This document shows, one piece after another, positions 7,324 to 15,520 of a stretch of 48,399 nt of DNA. The notes beneath the pieces are model-generated. The model worked only from the letters and a program-made list of their open reading frames with translations, was not told the origin of the DNA and did not search any database. Both the position numbers and the translations under genes were made by a program. The DNA is from SMBSF63 sp034003545 (GTDB lineage Bacteria; Chloroflexota; Anaerolineae; Anaerolineales; Anaerolineaceae): positions 1-48,399 of the forward strand of contig CAYURM010000028.1 of the NCBI GenBank assembly GCA_964447155.1. Direction: 5' to 3'. Positions within the stretch are counted from its first letter, which is position 1; each line of letters opens with the position of its first letter.

Positions 7324-7872
7324 GTGTCTCGTATAGGTCGTTTGCCGGTAGATATTCCGGCTGGCGTGGAAGTGAGCATCTCGGATAACGAGGTGCAGGT
7401 CAAGGGCCAAAATGGCGTCGTAATGAAGCGCCAGTTCCTGCCAGAAGTCATCATCCGCAAAGATGGCGACCAGGTGATTGTGGAACGCCACGATGACGAA
7501 GCTTTTTCACGCGCTATTCATGGAACAACCCGGGCTGTCATCCAGAACATGGTGACCGGTGTCAGCACTGGTTTCAAGCGTGAACTGGAAGTCCAGGGTG
7601 TGGGGTACCGCGCCGAAATGAATGGCAAAGTATTGGTAATTAATGTTGGCTATTCCCACCCTGTGGAAATAGATCCGCCCGAAGGGATCAGCTTTGATGC
7701 GAATCCCAAGACCCGCGAAATCACTGTCAGCGGTTATGACAAAGAGGCAGTCGGTCAGATGGCGGCAGATATTCGGAAGATTCGCCCGCCGGAACCCTAT
7801 AAAGGGAAAGGCATTCGTTACAAGGGTGAATACGTTCGCCGTAAAGCCGGTAAAGCCGGCAAGACAGCGTAA
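7324..7872 (+). CDS. rplF: 50S ribosomal protein L6
   Basis: This 182-residue protein starts at GTG (7324) with SRIGRLPVDIPAGVEV, the classical L6 opening, behind AGGAGG in the preceding bases. The L6 C-terminal signature PPEPYKGKGIRYKGEYVRRKAGK is complete. L6 lies near the sarcin-ricin loop and the factor binding site. An upstream frame from 7273 overlaps rpsH and lacks family support. Confidence 0.96.
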   Translation: MSRIGRLPVDIPAGVEVSISDNEVQVKGQNGVVMKRQFLPEVIIRKDGDQVIVERHDDEAFSRAIHGTTRAVIQNMVTGVSTGFKRELEVQGVGYRAEMNGKVLVINVGYSHPVEIDPPEGISFDANPKTREITVSGYDKEAVGQMAADIRKIRPPEPYKGKGIRYKGEYVRRKAGKAGKTA

Positions 7873-7884
7873 GGGTAAGAGATT

Positions 7885-8250
7885 ATGGCAAGAAAGACTC
7901 GTAGTGAAGCCAGACAGCGACGCCATGCACGTGTTCGTAAACATGTGAACGGCACCCCGGAACGCCCGCGGCTGTGCGTGTTCCGCAGTCTGGAAGAAAT
8001 TTATGCCCAGGTAATTGATGATGAAGCCGGTCAGACTTTGGCGGCTGCATCTTCAGTTGATCGTGAACTTCGTGGCAATGTTGGCGGGAAGACAAAAACC
8101 GAGCAAGCCGCACTGGTTGGCAAGCTGGTTGCTGAACGCGCCCTGAACAAGGGTGTCACAGAAGTGGTCTTTGATCGCGGTGGTTATAAATTCATTGGCC
8201 GTGTAAAAACGCTGGCTGATAGTGCCCGCGAAGCCGGCCTCAAGTTCTAG
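7885..8250 (+). CDS. rplR: 50S ribosomal protein L18
   Basis: This 121-residue protein starts ARKTRSEARQRRHARVRKHVNGTPERPRLCVFRS, with the basic N-terminal tail of L18, and ends VVFDRGGYKFIGRVKTLADSAREAGLKF, which is diagnostic. L18 carries 5S rRNA into the 50S central protuberance with L5. It lies 12 bases after rplF, and a 21-base spacer leads to the rpsE start. Confidence 0.97.
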   Translation: MARKTRSEARQRRHARVRKHVNGTPERPRLCVFRSLEEIYAQVIDDEAGQTLAAASSVDRELRGNVGGKTKTEQAALVGKLVAERALNKGVTEVVFDRGGYKFIGRVKTLADSAREAGLKF

Positions 8251-8271
8251 TGCGTGATAAAGGACCTGAAT

Positions 8272-8814
8272 ATGGATAATAGAAGAAGCCGATTTAAAGA
8301 GCAGACGGTTGAAGATCAGTATGATGAGCGCGTTATTGAGATTGCGCGTGTTGCCAAGGTTGTAAAAGGCGGACGCCGCTTTCAATTCCGGGCTACTGTA
8401 GTCGTCGGCGATAATAATGGAAATGTCGGTATGGGTGTTGGCAAGGCAAATGCTGTGCCGGACGCCATGCGCAAAGCAACAGAGCGCGCTCGCAAGAGCA
8501 TGGTCCCGGTCTCCAAGACCGGAACGACCATTCCCCACGAAGTATTGGGGCGGGTAGCTGGTGCCAGAGTGCTGCTGAAACCTGCTTCACCCGGTACCGG
8601 TGTGATCGCCGGCTCCAGTGTGCGTGCAGTGTTGGAAGCCGTTGGTATCCGCGACGTCCTGACCAAGTCGATGGGCAGCGCCAATGTGCTGAATGTGGTC
8701 AAGGCAACTTTTGCTGCCTTGGACCAATTGAAAACACCAGAAGAGGAAGCAGCCCGACGCGGAAAACCCGTGAAAGATCTGAAGCCTTACTGGGATCGGA
8801 GGGAGAATGCCTAA
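8272..8814 (+). CDS. rpsE: 30S ribosomal protein S5
   Basis: This 180-residue protein has RVAKVVKGGRRFQFRATVVVGD and GNVGMGVGKANAVPDAMRKA, the S5 double-stranded RNA-binding signature, then the C-terminal domain. S5 contributes to decoding fidelity and lines the mRNA entry. The ATG at 8272 is chosen over an in-frame GTG at 8254 because AAAGGA lies 7 bases before it and nothing suitable precedes the GTG. The gene overlaps rpmD by 8 bases. Confidence 0.95.
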   Translation: MDNRRSRFKEQTVEDQYDERVIEIARVAKVVKGGRRFQFRATVVVGDNNGNVGMGVGKANAVPDAMRKATERARKSMVPVSKTGTTIPHEVLGRVAGARVLLKPASPGTGVIAGSSVRAVLEAVGIRDVLTKSMGSANVLNVVKATFAALDQLKTPEEEAARRGKPVKDLKPYWDRRENA

Positions 8815-9001
8815 GAAAAACACTCCCAAACAGTTGAGCATTACGCTGGTAAAAAGCCCGATTGGGTATTCGATTCGTCAAAAACGGACCGTGCGCGCGC
8901 TGGGCTTGCGCAAGATCAACCAGACCGTGGTGCATAATGAATCCGATGTAATTCGAGGCATGATTGCGAAAATCAGTCATCTGGTTCGCGTGGAAGAGTA
9001 G
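8807..9001 (+). CDS. rpmD: 50S ribosomal protein L30
   Basis: This 64-residue protein has the L30 pattern ITLVKSPIGYSIRQKRTVRALGLRKINQTV. It begins with ATG inside the last codons of rpsE, with CGGAGGGAGA at 8798-8806 as its ribosome binding site, so the pair is likely coupled. L30 is a small 50S protein that is missing in some bacteria. Here it is present in its usual place between rpsE and rplO. Confidence 0.95.
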   Translation: MPKKNTPKQLSITLVKSPIGYSIRQKRTVRALGLRKINQTVVHNESDVIRGMIAKISHLVRVEE

Positions 9002-9009
9002 GTATTGGT

Positions 9010-9465
9010 ATGAAATTGCATGAACTTACCCCCAATGAAGGGGCCACCAAGAAAAAGACCCGTGTGGGTCGTGGTTATGGCTCCGGCAAAGGCAAAACAA
9101 GCGGCCGCGGACAAAAGGGCCAGAACGCTCGTTCCGGTTCCGGCGGCAAGCTGTATCGTCAGGGCGGCAACTTGCCGTTCTTCCGCCGATTGCCGTTTAT
9201 GCGTGGTGAAGGCTTCACTCCGATCAATCGGGTTGAATACAATGAAGTCAATGTGTCAATGCTGACAGACCGTTTTTCAGCAGATGATGAAGTCACGCCG
9301 GAAACGTTGGCAAAAGCCAATTTGTTGAGCAAACCCAAGAAACCTGTTGTTATCCTGGGTCACGGAGAGATTTCAGTCCCGTTGAAGGTAAAAGCTCATC
9401 GTGTCACCAAAGGCGCCCTCGCCAAAATTGAGGCAGCTGGCGGCACGGTTGAAATCATTGCTTAA
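9010..9465 (+). CDS. rplO: 50S ribosomal protein L15
   Basis: This 151-residue protein starts MKLHELTPNEGATKKKTRVGRG and has the glycine and basic-rich stretch GSGKGKTSGRGQKGQNARSG plus FFRRLPFMRGEGF, all typical of L15. The C-terminal globular domain ends with the L15 motif AHRVTKGALAKIEAAGGTVE. L15 is a late-assembly 50S protein. It lies upstream of secY, as in most spc operons. Confidence 0.96.
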   Translation: MKLHELTPNEGATKKKTRVGRGYGSGKGKTSGRGQKGQNARSGSGGKLYRQGGNLPFFRRLPFMRGEGFTPINRVEYNEVNVSMLTDRFSADDEVTPETLAKANLLSKPKKPVVILGHGEISVPLKVKAHRVTKGALAKIEAAGGTVEIIA

Positions 9466-9491
9466 TCGGCTGAAAAGGAGGAGACCCTCGT

Positions 9492-10829
9492 ATGAAGCGT
9501 TCTAGTTGGCGCTATCTGTGGAAGTCAGTTGATATTCGTAACAAACTGCTGATCACACTGGGTTTGCTGGTCATTTATCGCTTTGCAGCGAATATTCCCG
9601 TTCCGGGGATTAACCGTGCTTTTTTGGCAACGCTCGCTGGAAACACGGGCGCTGCTGGCAACCTGTTCAACCTGCTGGATCTGCTTTCCGGCGGTACGGT
9701 GTCACGGTTTTCCATCCTGGCGATGGGTGTCTATCCGTATATTACCGCGCAAATTATCTTGCAGCTGCTGGTGCCGATTATTCCGGCGCTGGAGCGCAAG
9801 ATGCGCGAAAATCCGCGGGAAGCGCAAAAATGGCAGGAAAAATGGACGGTTATTCTCACGATCCCGATGGCGCTGCTGTCGGCGATCGGCCAGATCAATA
9901 TCTTTAATTCTATGGGCGGTGGTTCCATCCTGAACAACTTTGGTTTTCAGGCCGAGACCTTGCTCCCCACGATCGCTGTGTTGTCCAGCATGATTGCCGG
10001 TACGATGTTTGCGATCTGGATTGGGCAGTTGATTTCTGAGTATGGTATCCCCAATCAGGGGCTATCGCTGATCATTTTCGCCGGTATCGTTTCTCGTATT
10101 CCGCAGAACTTGCTGTCGATTTTGAGCGACCAGCAAAATGGCTGGTGGCTGTTCCTGTTGACGTTGTTGATCCTGGGATTGACGATCTTCGCGATTGTGT
10201 ATGTGCAGCAGGGCCGCCGGCATGTGCCGGTGCTCTTCCCTGGCCGTCGTGTGGGCAACCGCATGTCGATGCCGGTGCGCAGCAGTCTGCCTTTGATGGT
10301 CAATATGGCCGGGATGATTCCGCTTATTTTTGCCCAGTCGATCATGACTTTCCCTGCAATTGTGGCGAGTTATTTTCAGGGGCCGAATGTTAGTGAAGGT
10401 GTCAAGAACTTCGCTTTGGGCGTGCAGAATATATTCGGCGCAGGCAATATCTGGTATTCGTTAATTTACTTCGTCATGGTGGTTGGTTTCACGTTCTTTT
10501 ATACGGACGTGCTTTTCCAGCAGCAGGCTTATGGCGATAACCTCAAACGCCAGGGTGCGCAGATTCCGGGGGTTTCCCGCGGCGGTGCCACCCAACGCTA
10601 TCTTAACAAGGTGCAGCGCCGGATTACACTGCCGGGGGCCTTATTCCTGGGTCTGATTGCTGTGCTGCCTTATGTTTTGAGCCTGGCTTTGCCGGGTGCC
10701 ACCTCCAGCGTTTTCCTGGTGTCTTCATCCGGTTTGCTGATTGTGGTCGGCGTAGTGCGTGATACGTTCAATATTATCGAGACCGAAATGAAGCTGCATG
10801 GTATCGATGAGAAATTGATCAAAGGCTAG
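9492..10829 (+). CDS. secY: Protein translocase channel subunit SecY
   Basis: This 445-residue integral membrane protein has about ten hydrophobic segments. Recognisable SecY stretches include RFAANIPVPGIN after the first membrane segment (plug region), FSILAMGVYPYITAQIILQLL, the cytosolic loop YVQQGRRHVPV, and GGATQRYLNKVQRRITLPGA. SecY is the protein-conducting channel of the inner membrane, working with SecE, SecG and SecA or ribosomes. GGAGGAGA lies upstream of the ATG. The TAG stop overlaps a GTG codon of adk. Confidence 0.97.
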   Translation: MKRSSWRYLWKSVDIRNKLLITLGLLVIYRFAANIPVPGINRAFLATLAGNTGAAGNLFNLLDLLSGGTVSRFSILAMGVYPYITAQIILQLLVPIIPALERKMRENPREAQKWQEKWTVILTIPMALLSAIGQINIFNSMGGGSILNNFGFQAETLLPTIAVLSSMIAGTMFAIWIGQLISEYGIPNQGLSLIIFAGIVSRIPQNLLSILSDQQNGWWLFLLTLLILGLTIFAIVYVQQGRRHVPVLFPGRRVGNRMSMPVRSSLPLMVNMAGMIPLIFAQSIMTFPAIVASYFQGPNVSEGVKNFALGVQNIFGAGNIWYSLIYFVMVVGFTFFYTDVLFQQQAYGDNLKRQGAQIPGVSRGGATQRYLNKVQRRITLPGALFLGLIAVLPYVLSLALPGATSSVFLVSSSGLLIVVGVVRDTFNIIETEMKLHGIDEKLIKG

Positions 10830-10837
10830 TGAGTAGT

Positions 10838-11485
10838 ATGTATATTGTATTGCTTGGACCTCCCGGGGCTGGTAAAGGTACGCAAGCCTCGTTAATCTCA
10901 GAGAAAACGGGTTTGGTTCATATTTCTTCGGGCGATATTTTCCGGGAGAATTTGAAAAATGACACGCCCCTGGGATTGGAAGCAAAAGGCTATATGGAAC
11001 GAGGTGAGCTGGTGCCGGACGATTTGACAATCGCGATGGTGAAAGACCGGCTCAGCAAGTCTGATTGTAAGCAAGGCGCTTTGCTGGATGGTTTTCCGCG
11101 TACGCCGGCGCAGGCGGCAGCTTTGTCTGCGATGCTGGCGGAGTGGGACAAGGCAGTGGATCTTGTACCGTACATCTCGGTTCCTGAAGAGGAATTGATT
11201 GAACGGTTGAGCGGCCGCTGGACCAGCCAAACCGGACGGGTGTATCATGTGAAGTACAATCCGCCGAAAATTGCAGGGCGTTGTGATGTGGATGGTTCTC
11301 CCCTGTTCCAGCGGGAGGATGATAAGCCTGAAACTGTCAAGAACCGGATCAAAGTCTATTTTCAACAGACGGCGCCGTTAATCGACTACTACAAAGAGCA
11401 AGGGTTGCTGGTAGAAATCGATGGAACGCAGTCGATCGAAGAAGTAGGTGCAGATTTATTGGCAGCCATCGAACAGGTTAAGTAA
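10838..11485 (+). CDS. adk: Adenylate kinase, apparently without a zinc site
   Basis: This 215-residue protein begins MYIVLLGPPGAGKGTQ with the Walker A loop and contains DGFPRTPAQA and the LID domain SGRWTSQTGRVYHVKYNPPKI. It interconverts ATP plus AMP and two ADP. The LID lacks the first two of the four cysteines that hold zinc in many long-form enzymes (WTSQTGR replaces CxxC), and only one cysteine remains (GRCDVDG), so zinc is unlikely. The ATG at 10838 is preferred. An in-frame GTG at 10829 overlapping the secY stop is possible. Confidence 0.96.
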   Translation: MYIVLLGPPGAGKGTQASLISEKTGLVHISSGDIFRENLKNDTPLGLEAKGYMERGELVPDDLTIAMVKDRLSKSDCKQGALLDGFPRTPAQAAALSAMLAEWDKAVDLVPYISVPEEELIERLSGRWTSQTGRVYHVKYNPPKIAGRCDVDGSPLFQREDDKPETVKNRIKVYFQQTAPLIDYYKEQGLLVEIDGTQSIEEVGADLLAAIEQVK

Positions 11486-11496
11486 TAGAGGTAGTG

Positions 11497-12312
11497 ATGT
11501 CCTGGGAACGGCAGATTAACATCAAAAGCGGACATGAGTTGGAAATCATGCGCGCGGCAGGAAAGATCAATGCAGAAGCTTTAGCCGCTGCTGCAGCCAT
11601 CATCCGGCCGGGCGTTACGACAGCCGACTTGAACGCCGCTGCCGAGGAAGTCCTCCGCAAACATGGCGTGTATTCGCCTTTCAAGGATTATCCGGGCCCG
11701 TATCCTTATCCGGCCAGCACCACGGTGAGTGTGAACGAAGAGTTGGTGCATGGCATTCCTGACGCGAAGCGCAAGCTGCGCGAGGGAGATATTGTGTCGG
11801 TGGATTGCGGAACGGTGTATGAAGGATTTGTGGCGGATTCAGCCTTTTCTGCTGGCGTTGGCGAAGTTTCACTGGCGGCACAGAAACTGCTTGAAGTGAC
11901 GGAACGGTCGCTTTACACTGGCATCTCAAAGATGAAAGCAGGTAATACTGTGGGAGATGTTGGCGCTGCGGTGCAAAACACAGCAGAAGCAGCAGGGTAT
12001 TACGTAACGCGTGAGTACACCGGGCACGGCGTAGGCCGTCAGATGCATGAAGGCCCACAGGTACCCAATTATGGCACGCCGGGCCGCGGGATGAAACTGC
12101 GCGTCGGGATGACCATTGCTTTGGAGCCAATGATTTTGGTAGGAACCTCGGCGACAAAAGTGCTGCGAGACCAATGGACGGTGATTTCTGCGGACAAGTC
12201 GTTGACGGCACATTTTGAACACTCGGTGGCGATTACCAGGAATGGCCCCATGATTTTGACCCTGCTGGAAAATGGCAGGGGGCCGGCCCAGATTGGACCA
12301 GGACTGGTCTGA
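11497..12312 (+). CDS. map: Methionine aminopeptidase, type I
   Basis: This 271-residue enzyme removes the initiator methionine from new proteins. All metal and catalytic residues are visible: H85 in HGIPD, D103 in SVDCGT, D114 in ADSAF, H177 in YTGHGVG, E210 in ALEPM and E241 in FEHSV. The start is the ATG at 11497 behind AGAGG, and a GTG directly before it is less likely. As in many bacteria it follows adk, but the usual next gene, infA, is missing. Confidence 0.96.
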   Translation: MSWERQINIKSGHELEIMRAAGKINAEALAAAAAIIRPGVTTADLNAAAEEVLRKHGVYSPFKDYPGPYPYPASTTVSVNEELVHGIPDAKRKLREGDIVSVDCGTVYEGFVADSAFSAGVGEVSLAAQKLLEVTERSLYTGISKMKAGNTVGDVGAAVQNTAEAAGYYVTREYTGHGVGRQMHEGPQVPNYGTPGRGMKLRVGMTIALEPMILVGTSATKVLRDQWTVISADKSLTAHFEHSVAITRNGPMILTLLENGRGPAQIGPGLV

Positions 12313-12316
12313 TTGC

Positions 12317-12345
12317 TGGACAATTAAGCCAGGTTCCAGTATAAT
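12317..12345 (+). promoter_or_regulatory. Internal promoter ahead of rpmJ-rpsM
   Basis: TGGACA at 12317-12322 is separated by 17 bases from TATAAT at 12340-12345. Transcription would begin near 12352, leaving a 37-base leader with AAGGAGA before rpmJ. The site lies in the 76-bp gap where infA normally stands. It would let rpmJ, rpsM and possibly the rest of the alpha operon be transcribed apart from the upstream genes. Confidence 0.55.
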
Positions 12346-12388
12346 TGGAGCTTTGGTCGAAAAAAGTAATTTTTGTAAGGAGATTAGC

Positions 12389-12502
12389 ATGAAAGTTTCA
12401 GCGTCCATCAAAAAGCGCTGTTCCAAATGCAAAATCGTGAAACGGCAAGGCAGGTTGTATGTGATCTGCCAAAATCCTAATCATAAGCAGCGACAGGGAT
12501 AA
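12389..12502 (+). CDS. rpmJ: 50S ribosomal protein L36, zinc-binding form
   Basis: This is a 37-residue protein, MKVSASIKKRCSKCKIVKR and then RQGRLYVICQNPNHKQRQG-type ending. C11, C14, C27 and H32 form the zinc ribbon of the CCCH form of L36, the smallest ribosomal protein. The ATG follows AAGGAGA at 12377-12383. It is separated from rpsM by only 5 bases. Confidence 0.96.
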   Translation: MKVSASIKKRCSKCKIVKRQGRLYVICQNPNHKQRQG

Positions 12503-12507
12503 TAAAT

Positions 12508-12897
12508 ATGGCACGTATTGAAGGTATCGATCTTCCGCGTAACAAGCGCATTGATGTTGCCTTGACCTACATTTATGGTATTGGGTCACACAGGGCAGAG
12601 CAGATTATGGAAAGCGCACAAGTCTCACCTGCAACCCGGGTGAAGGACTTGACGGAAACAGAAATTGGCGCCATGCGCGAAATGATTTCCAAGTCTTACA
12701 CGGTTGAAGGTGATTTGCGCCGTGAAGTTCAAATGAATATTAAACGTCTGGTTGAGATTGGTTGTTATCGTGGACTGCGCCACCGCCGCAATTTGCCGGT
12801 GCGTGGACAGCGCACAAAGACCAACGCGCGCACCCGTAAAGGCCCCAAGAAGACTGTGGCCGGTCGTGGCCGCCGCCGCGGTTCCGCGAAGAAGTAG
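12508..12897 (+). CDS. rpsM: 30S ribosomal protein S13
   Basis: This 129-residue protein starts ARIEGIDLPRNKRIDVALTY and ends with RGLRHRRNLPVRGQRTKTNARTRKGPKKT, both diagnostic of S13. S13 forms bridges with L5 in the 50S and contacts P-site tRNA through its basic tail. It opens the alpha-operon part of the cluster. A 122-bp gap follows before rpsK. Confidence 0.97.
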   Translation: MARIEGIDLPRNKRIDVALTYIYGIGSHRAEQIMESAQVSPATRVKDLTETEIGAMREMISKSYTVEGDLRREVQMNIKRLVEIGCYRGLRHRRNLPVRGQRTKTNARTRKGPKKTVAGRGRRRGSAKK

Positions 12898-13019
12898 TCT
12901 TTTTCAGTGGCACGGTTTGGCTGGTTTCGGGTACCTTCCTTCACCCGCGGCTGACTGGCCCGGTACGGCCTACTGTTAGAGAAAACGAAGAGTAGCTGAA
13001 AAGCTTATAGCGAGGTATT

Positions 13020-13421
13020 ATGGCACAAAATGTACGATCATCGCGTCGTGGCAGTTCCCGCAAGGTGAAACGTTCTCTGTCATTGGCACACGTTCATATT
13101 TACGTGACATTCAACAATACCATTGTGACGGTGACAGACCCGCAGGGCAATACTGTTTGCTGGGCAAGTTCCGGTTCCGCTGGTTTCAAAGGCTCCCGCA
13201 AGAGCACGCCGTTTGCAGCTCGTTTGGCTGCTGAACAGGCGATGAAAACAGCCCAAACAATGGGTGTTCAGGAAGTAGATGTGATCGTGAAAGGGCCTGG
13301 TCCCGGCCGCGAATCAGCCATCAGGGCGATTCAGGGTTTGGGGATCAAAGTCCGCTCAATTTCGGATGCAACGCCGGTAGCGCATAATGGCTGCCGCCCC
13401 CCGAAGAAACGCCGCGTATAG
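13020..13421 (+). CDS. rpsK: 30S ribosomal protein S11
   Basis: This 133-residue protein has VHIYVTFNNTIVTVTDPQGN, FKGSRKSTPFAARLAAE and GPGPGRESAIRAIQGLG, and ends NGCRPPKKRRV, the standard S11 C-terminus. S11 forms the 30S platform near the Shine-Dalgarno helix. The 122-bp gap before it (12898-13019) holds no gene. I see only short imperfect hairpins there, with no clear promoter. Confidence 0.97.
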   Translation: MAQNVRSSRRGSSRKVKRSLSLAHVHIYVTFNNTIVTVTDPQGNTVCWASSGSAGFKGSRKSTPFAARLAAEQAMKTAQTMGVQEVDVIVKGPGPGRESAIRAIQGLGIKVRSISDATPVAHNGCRPPKKRRV

Positions 13422-13436
13422 TGGAGAAGGAAGTAT

Positions 13437-14078
13437 ATGGCTAGATATATTGGGCCGGTGTGTAAACTATGCCGGCGAGAAGGTGAAAAATTGTTTTTGA
13501 AGGGCGAGCGCTGCTACACGGCCAAATGTGCTTTTGACCGCCGCGCTTATGCTCCCGGTGAACATGGTCCTGCAAGTCAAATGCGCCGCCGTGGAAGTCA
13601 GTCTGACTATTCCAAACAGTTACGCGCAAAGCAGAAAGCCCGCCGCATTTACGGTGTGCTGGAACGTCAGTTCCGCCGCTATTTTGCTGTAGCGGTGAAG
13701 CGCCCCGGTCTGACCGGGTTTACCTTGCTTCAGACCCTGGAAAGTCGTCTGGATAATGTGGTTTACCGCCTGGGTTATGCGGCCAGCCGCAATGAAGCCC
13801 GTCAGTTGGTGTCTCATGGTCATTTTATGGTCAACGGGCGCCGGACAGACGTGCCTTCCATGCTGATTAAACCCGGCGATGAACTGGCTGTTCGCGAAGG
13901 CTCGCGTACGAATCTTTATTTCAAAGCCATGCGTGATTTGGCCGAGAAACGTCAGTGCATTGCCTGGTTGGAACGCGATTTGAACAACTTGTCTGGAAAG
14001 ATGCATCGCTTGCCCGAACGGGGCGAGATTGATGGCAATTTGGATGAACAGTTGATCGTTGAGTACTATTCCCGGTAA
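13437..14078 (+). CDS. rpsD: 30S ribosomal protein S4, zinc-binding form
   Basis: This 213-residue protein starts ARYIGPVCKLCRREGEKLFL and has C9, C12, C26 and C31, the four-cysteine zinc site of the C+ type S4. The central S4 RNA-binding domain (LESRLDNVVYRLGYAASRNEARQLVSHGHFMVNG) is intact. S4 starts 16S assembly and, in E. coli, represses the alpha operon. It lies between rpsK and rpoA as expected. Confidence 0.97.
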   Translation: MARYIGPVCKLCRREGEKLFLKGERCYTAKCAFDRRAYAPGEHGPASQMRRRGSQSDYSKQLRAKQKARRIYGVLERQFRRYFAVAVKRPGLTGFTLLQTLESRLDNVVYRLGYAASRNEARQLVSHGHFMVNGRRTDVPSMLIKPGDELAVREGSRTNLYFKAMRDLAEKRQCIAWLERDLNNLSGKMHRLPERGEIDGNLDEQLIVEYYSR

Positions 14079-14134
14079 TTCTAGTGTTTCCTGTGCGCGG
14101 TTGTACTGATGGTGCACGGGAGAAGGAATGAAAC

Positions 14135-15112
14135 GTGACTGCTCTAAGTAATATGGTGACCCCAAAGGTCGAACGAGAAGCTGAAGCCCGTAATTACGGC
14201 AAGTTTGTAATTGGCCCTTTGGAAAGTGGGTATGGCATCACCCTGGGCAATGCCCTGCGGCGTGTCATGCTTTCCTCGCTGGAGGGAGTGGCAGTAACAT
14301 CTGTGAGGATCTCGGATGTGCTGCATGAGTTCAGTGATATTCCTGGCGTCCGCGAGGACGTAGTTCAGGTCATCCTGCAGATCAAGCAGCTTCGTATGCT
14401 TCTGCATGATGTTGATAGTGCATATCTTCATCTGGAAGTTTCCGGTGAAGGCGTGATCACGGCAGCGGATATTCAGGTGCCGGGCGAGGTTGAGATTGTC
14501 AACCCTGACCTGTATTTGTTCACCGTTGATGACCCCAAAGCCCACATTGAATTTGATATGACAGTGGAACGCGGCCGGGGTTATTCACCCGCCAATGAGC
14601 GTGTCGGCCGGCTTCCGATTGGCGATTTGCCGATCGATGCTATTTTTGGGCCGGTAAAGCGCGTCAATTGGTCAGTGGCATCTGCCCGTGTGGGCCAAAG
14701 TACCAATTATGACCGTTTGATCCTTGAGGTCTGGACGGATGGTACCCGCACCCCGGAAAATTCATTGTCAACGACTTCGATGATTTTGATCGAACACCTG
14801 CGCTACATCTCCGGCATCACCGAAGAAATGCTGATGGTTGTCCCCGAAGTTGAGGAAACCGGAAGCCATCTGACCAGTGAGGCCGCGGAAACGCCAATTG
14901 AAAACCTGGATCTTTCGGTTCGTGTGTTTAATTCACTCAAGCGGACTGGTATTACGACAGTCGGCAATGTGCTGGAGTTGTTGGAAAAAGGTGATGATGC
15001 CGTTATGTCCATTCGCAACTTTGGTGAAAAGAGCCTGGATGAATTGCGCGAGAAGATGAAGGAGAAGGGATTCCTTCTGGATGAGGAAGATTCTGAAACG
15101 GAGAATGAGTAA
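14135..15112 (+). CDS. rpoA: RNA polymerase alpha subunit
   Basis: This 325-residue protein has the alpha N-terminal assembly domain (YGKFVIGPLESGYGITLGNA, then LRRVMLSSLEGVAVTSVRI) and the C-terminal DNA- and activator-binding domain (LSVRVFNSLKRTGITTVGNV through SLDELREKM). The start is a GTG at 14135, 7 bases after AGAAGGA. An in-frame ATG at 14153 has no comparable site. The acidic tail follows the CTD and rplQ begins 2 bases after the stop. Confidence 0.96.
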   Translation: MTALSNMVTPKVEREAEARNYGKFVIGPLESGYGITLGNALRRVMLSSLEGVAVTSVRISDVLHEFSDIPGVREDVVQVILQIKQLRMLLHDVDSAYLHLEVSGEGVITAADIQVPGEVEIVNPDLYLFTVDDPKAHIEFDMTVERGRGYSPANERVGRLPIGDLPIDAIFGPVKRVNWSVASARVGQSTNYDRLILEVWTDGTRTPENSLSTTSMILIEHLRYISGITEEMLMVVPEVEETGSHLTSEAAETPIENLDLSVRVFNSLKRTGITTVGNVLELLEKGDDAVMSIRNFGEKSLDELREKMKEKGFLLDEEDSETENE

Positions 15113-15114
15113 AG

Positions 15115-15495
15115 ATGCGGCATCGAGTTTATGGTAAGCGACTTTCTCGCAGCAAAGATCAGCGCACAGCGTTGCGGCGGACGATGATCCGCCAGCTCTT
15201 CAATAATGAGCGCATTCAGACCACCAAAGCCAAGGCAATCTCCATTCGTGGTGAAGCCGAACGCTTAATCACTTTGGCTCGTAACAGTGCCGACGGCAGC
15301 GATGTGGACAAGATGAATGCCCGCCGTTTGGCAGCCAAGAAGCTGGGTGGAGCGCCTGAAGAGGTTAAAAAGCTGTTTGAGGAAATTGGTCCGCGTTATG
15401 CCGACCGCAATGGCGGCTATACACGCATGTTCAAGCTGGGACCGCGGCAGGGAGATTCCGCCGATATGGTCGTTCTTGAACTGGTTGAAGAGTAA
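15115..15495 (+). CDS. rplQ: 50S ribosomal protein L17
   Basis: This 126-residue protein opens MRHRVYGKRLSRSKDQRTALRR and includes the L17 core RLITLARN and ends with the typical GGYTRMFKLGPRQGDSADMVVLELVE. L17 lies at the tunnel exit of the 50S subunit. The ATG is 2 bases after the rpoA stop, the common alpha-operon ending. Confidence 0.97.
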   Translation: MRHRVYGKRLSRSKDQRTALRRTMIRQLFNNERIQTTKAKAISIRGEAERLITLARNSADGSDVDKMNARRLAAKKLGGAPEEVKKLFEEIGPRYADRNGGYTRMFKLGPRQGDSADMVVLELVEE

Positions 15496-15520
15496 ACCGT
15501 CCGGGGTTTAACCGGATTGG

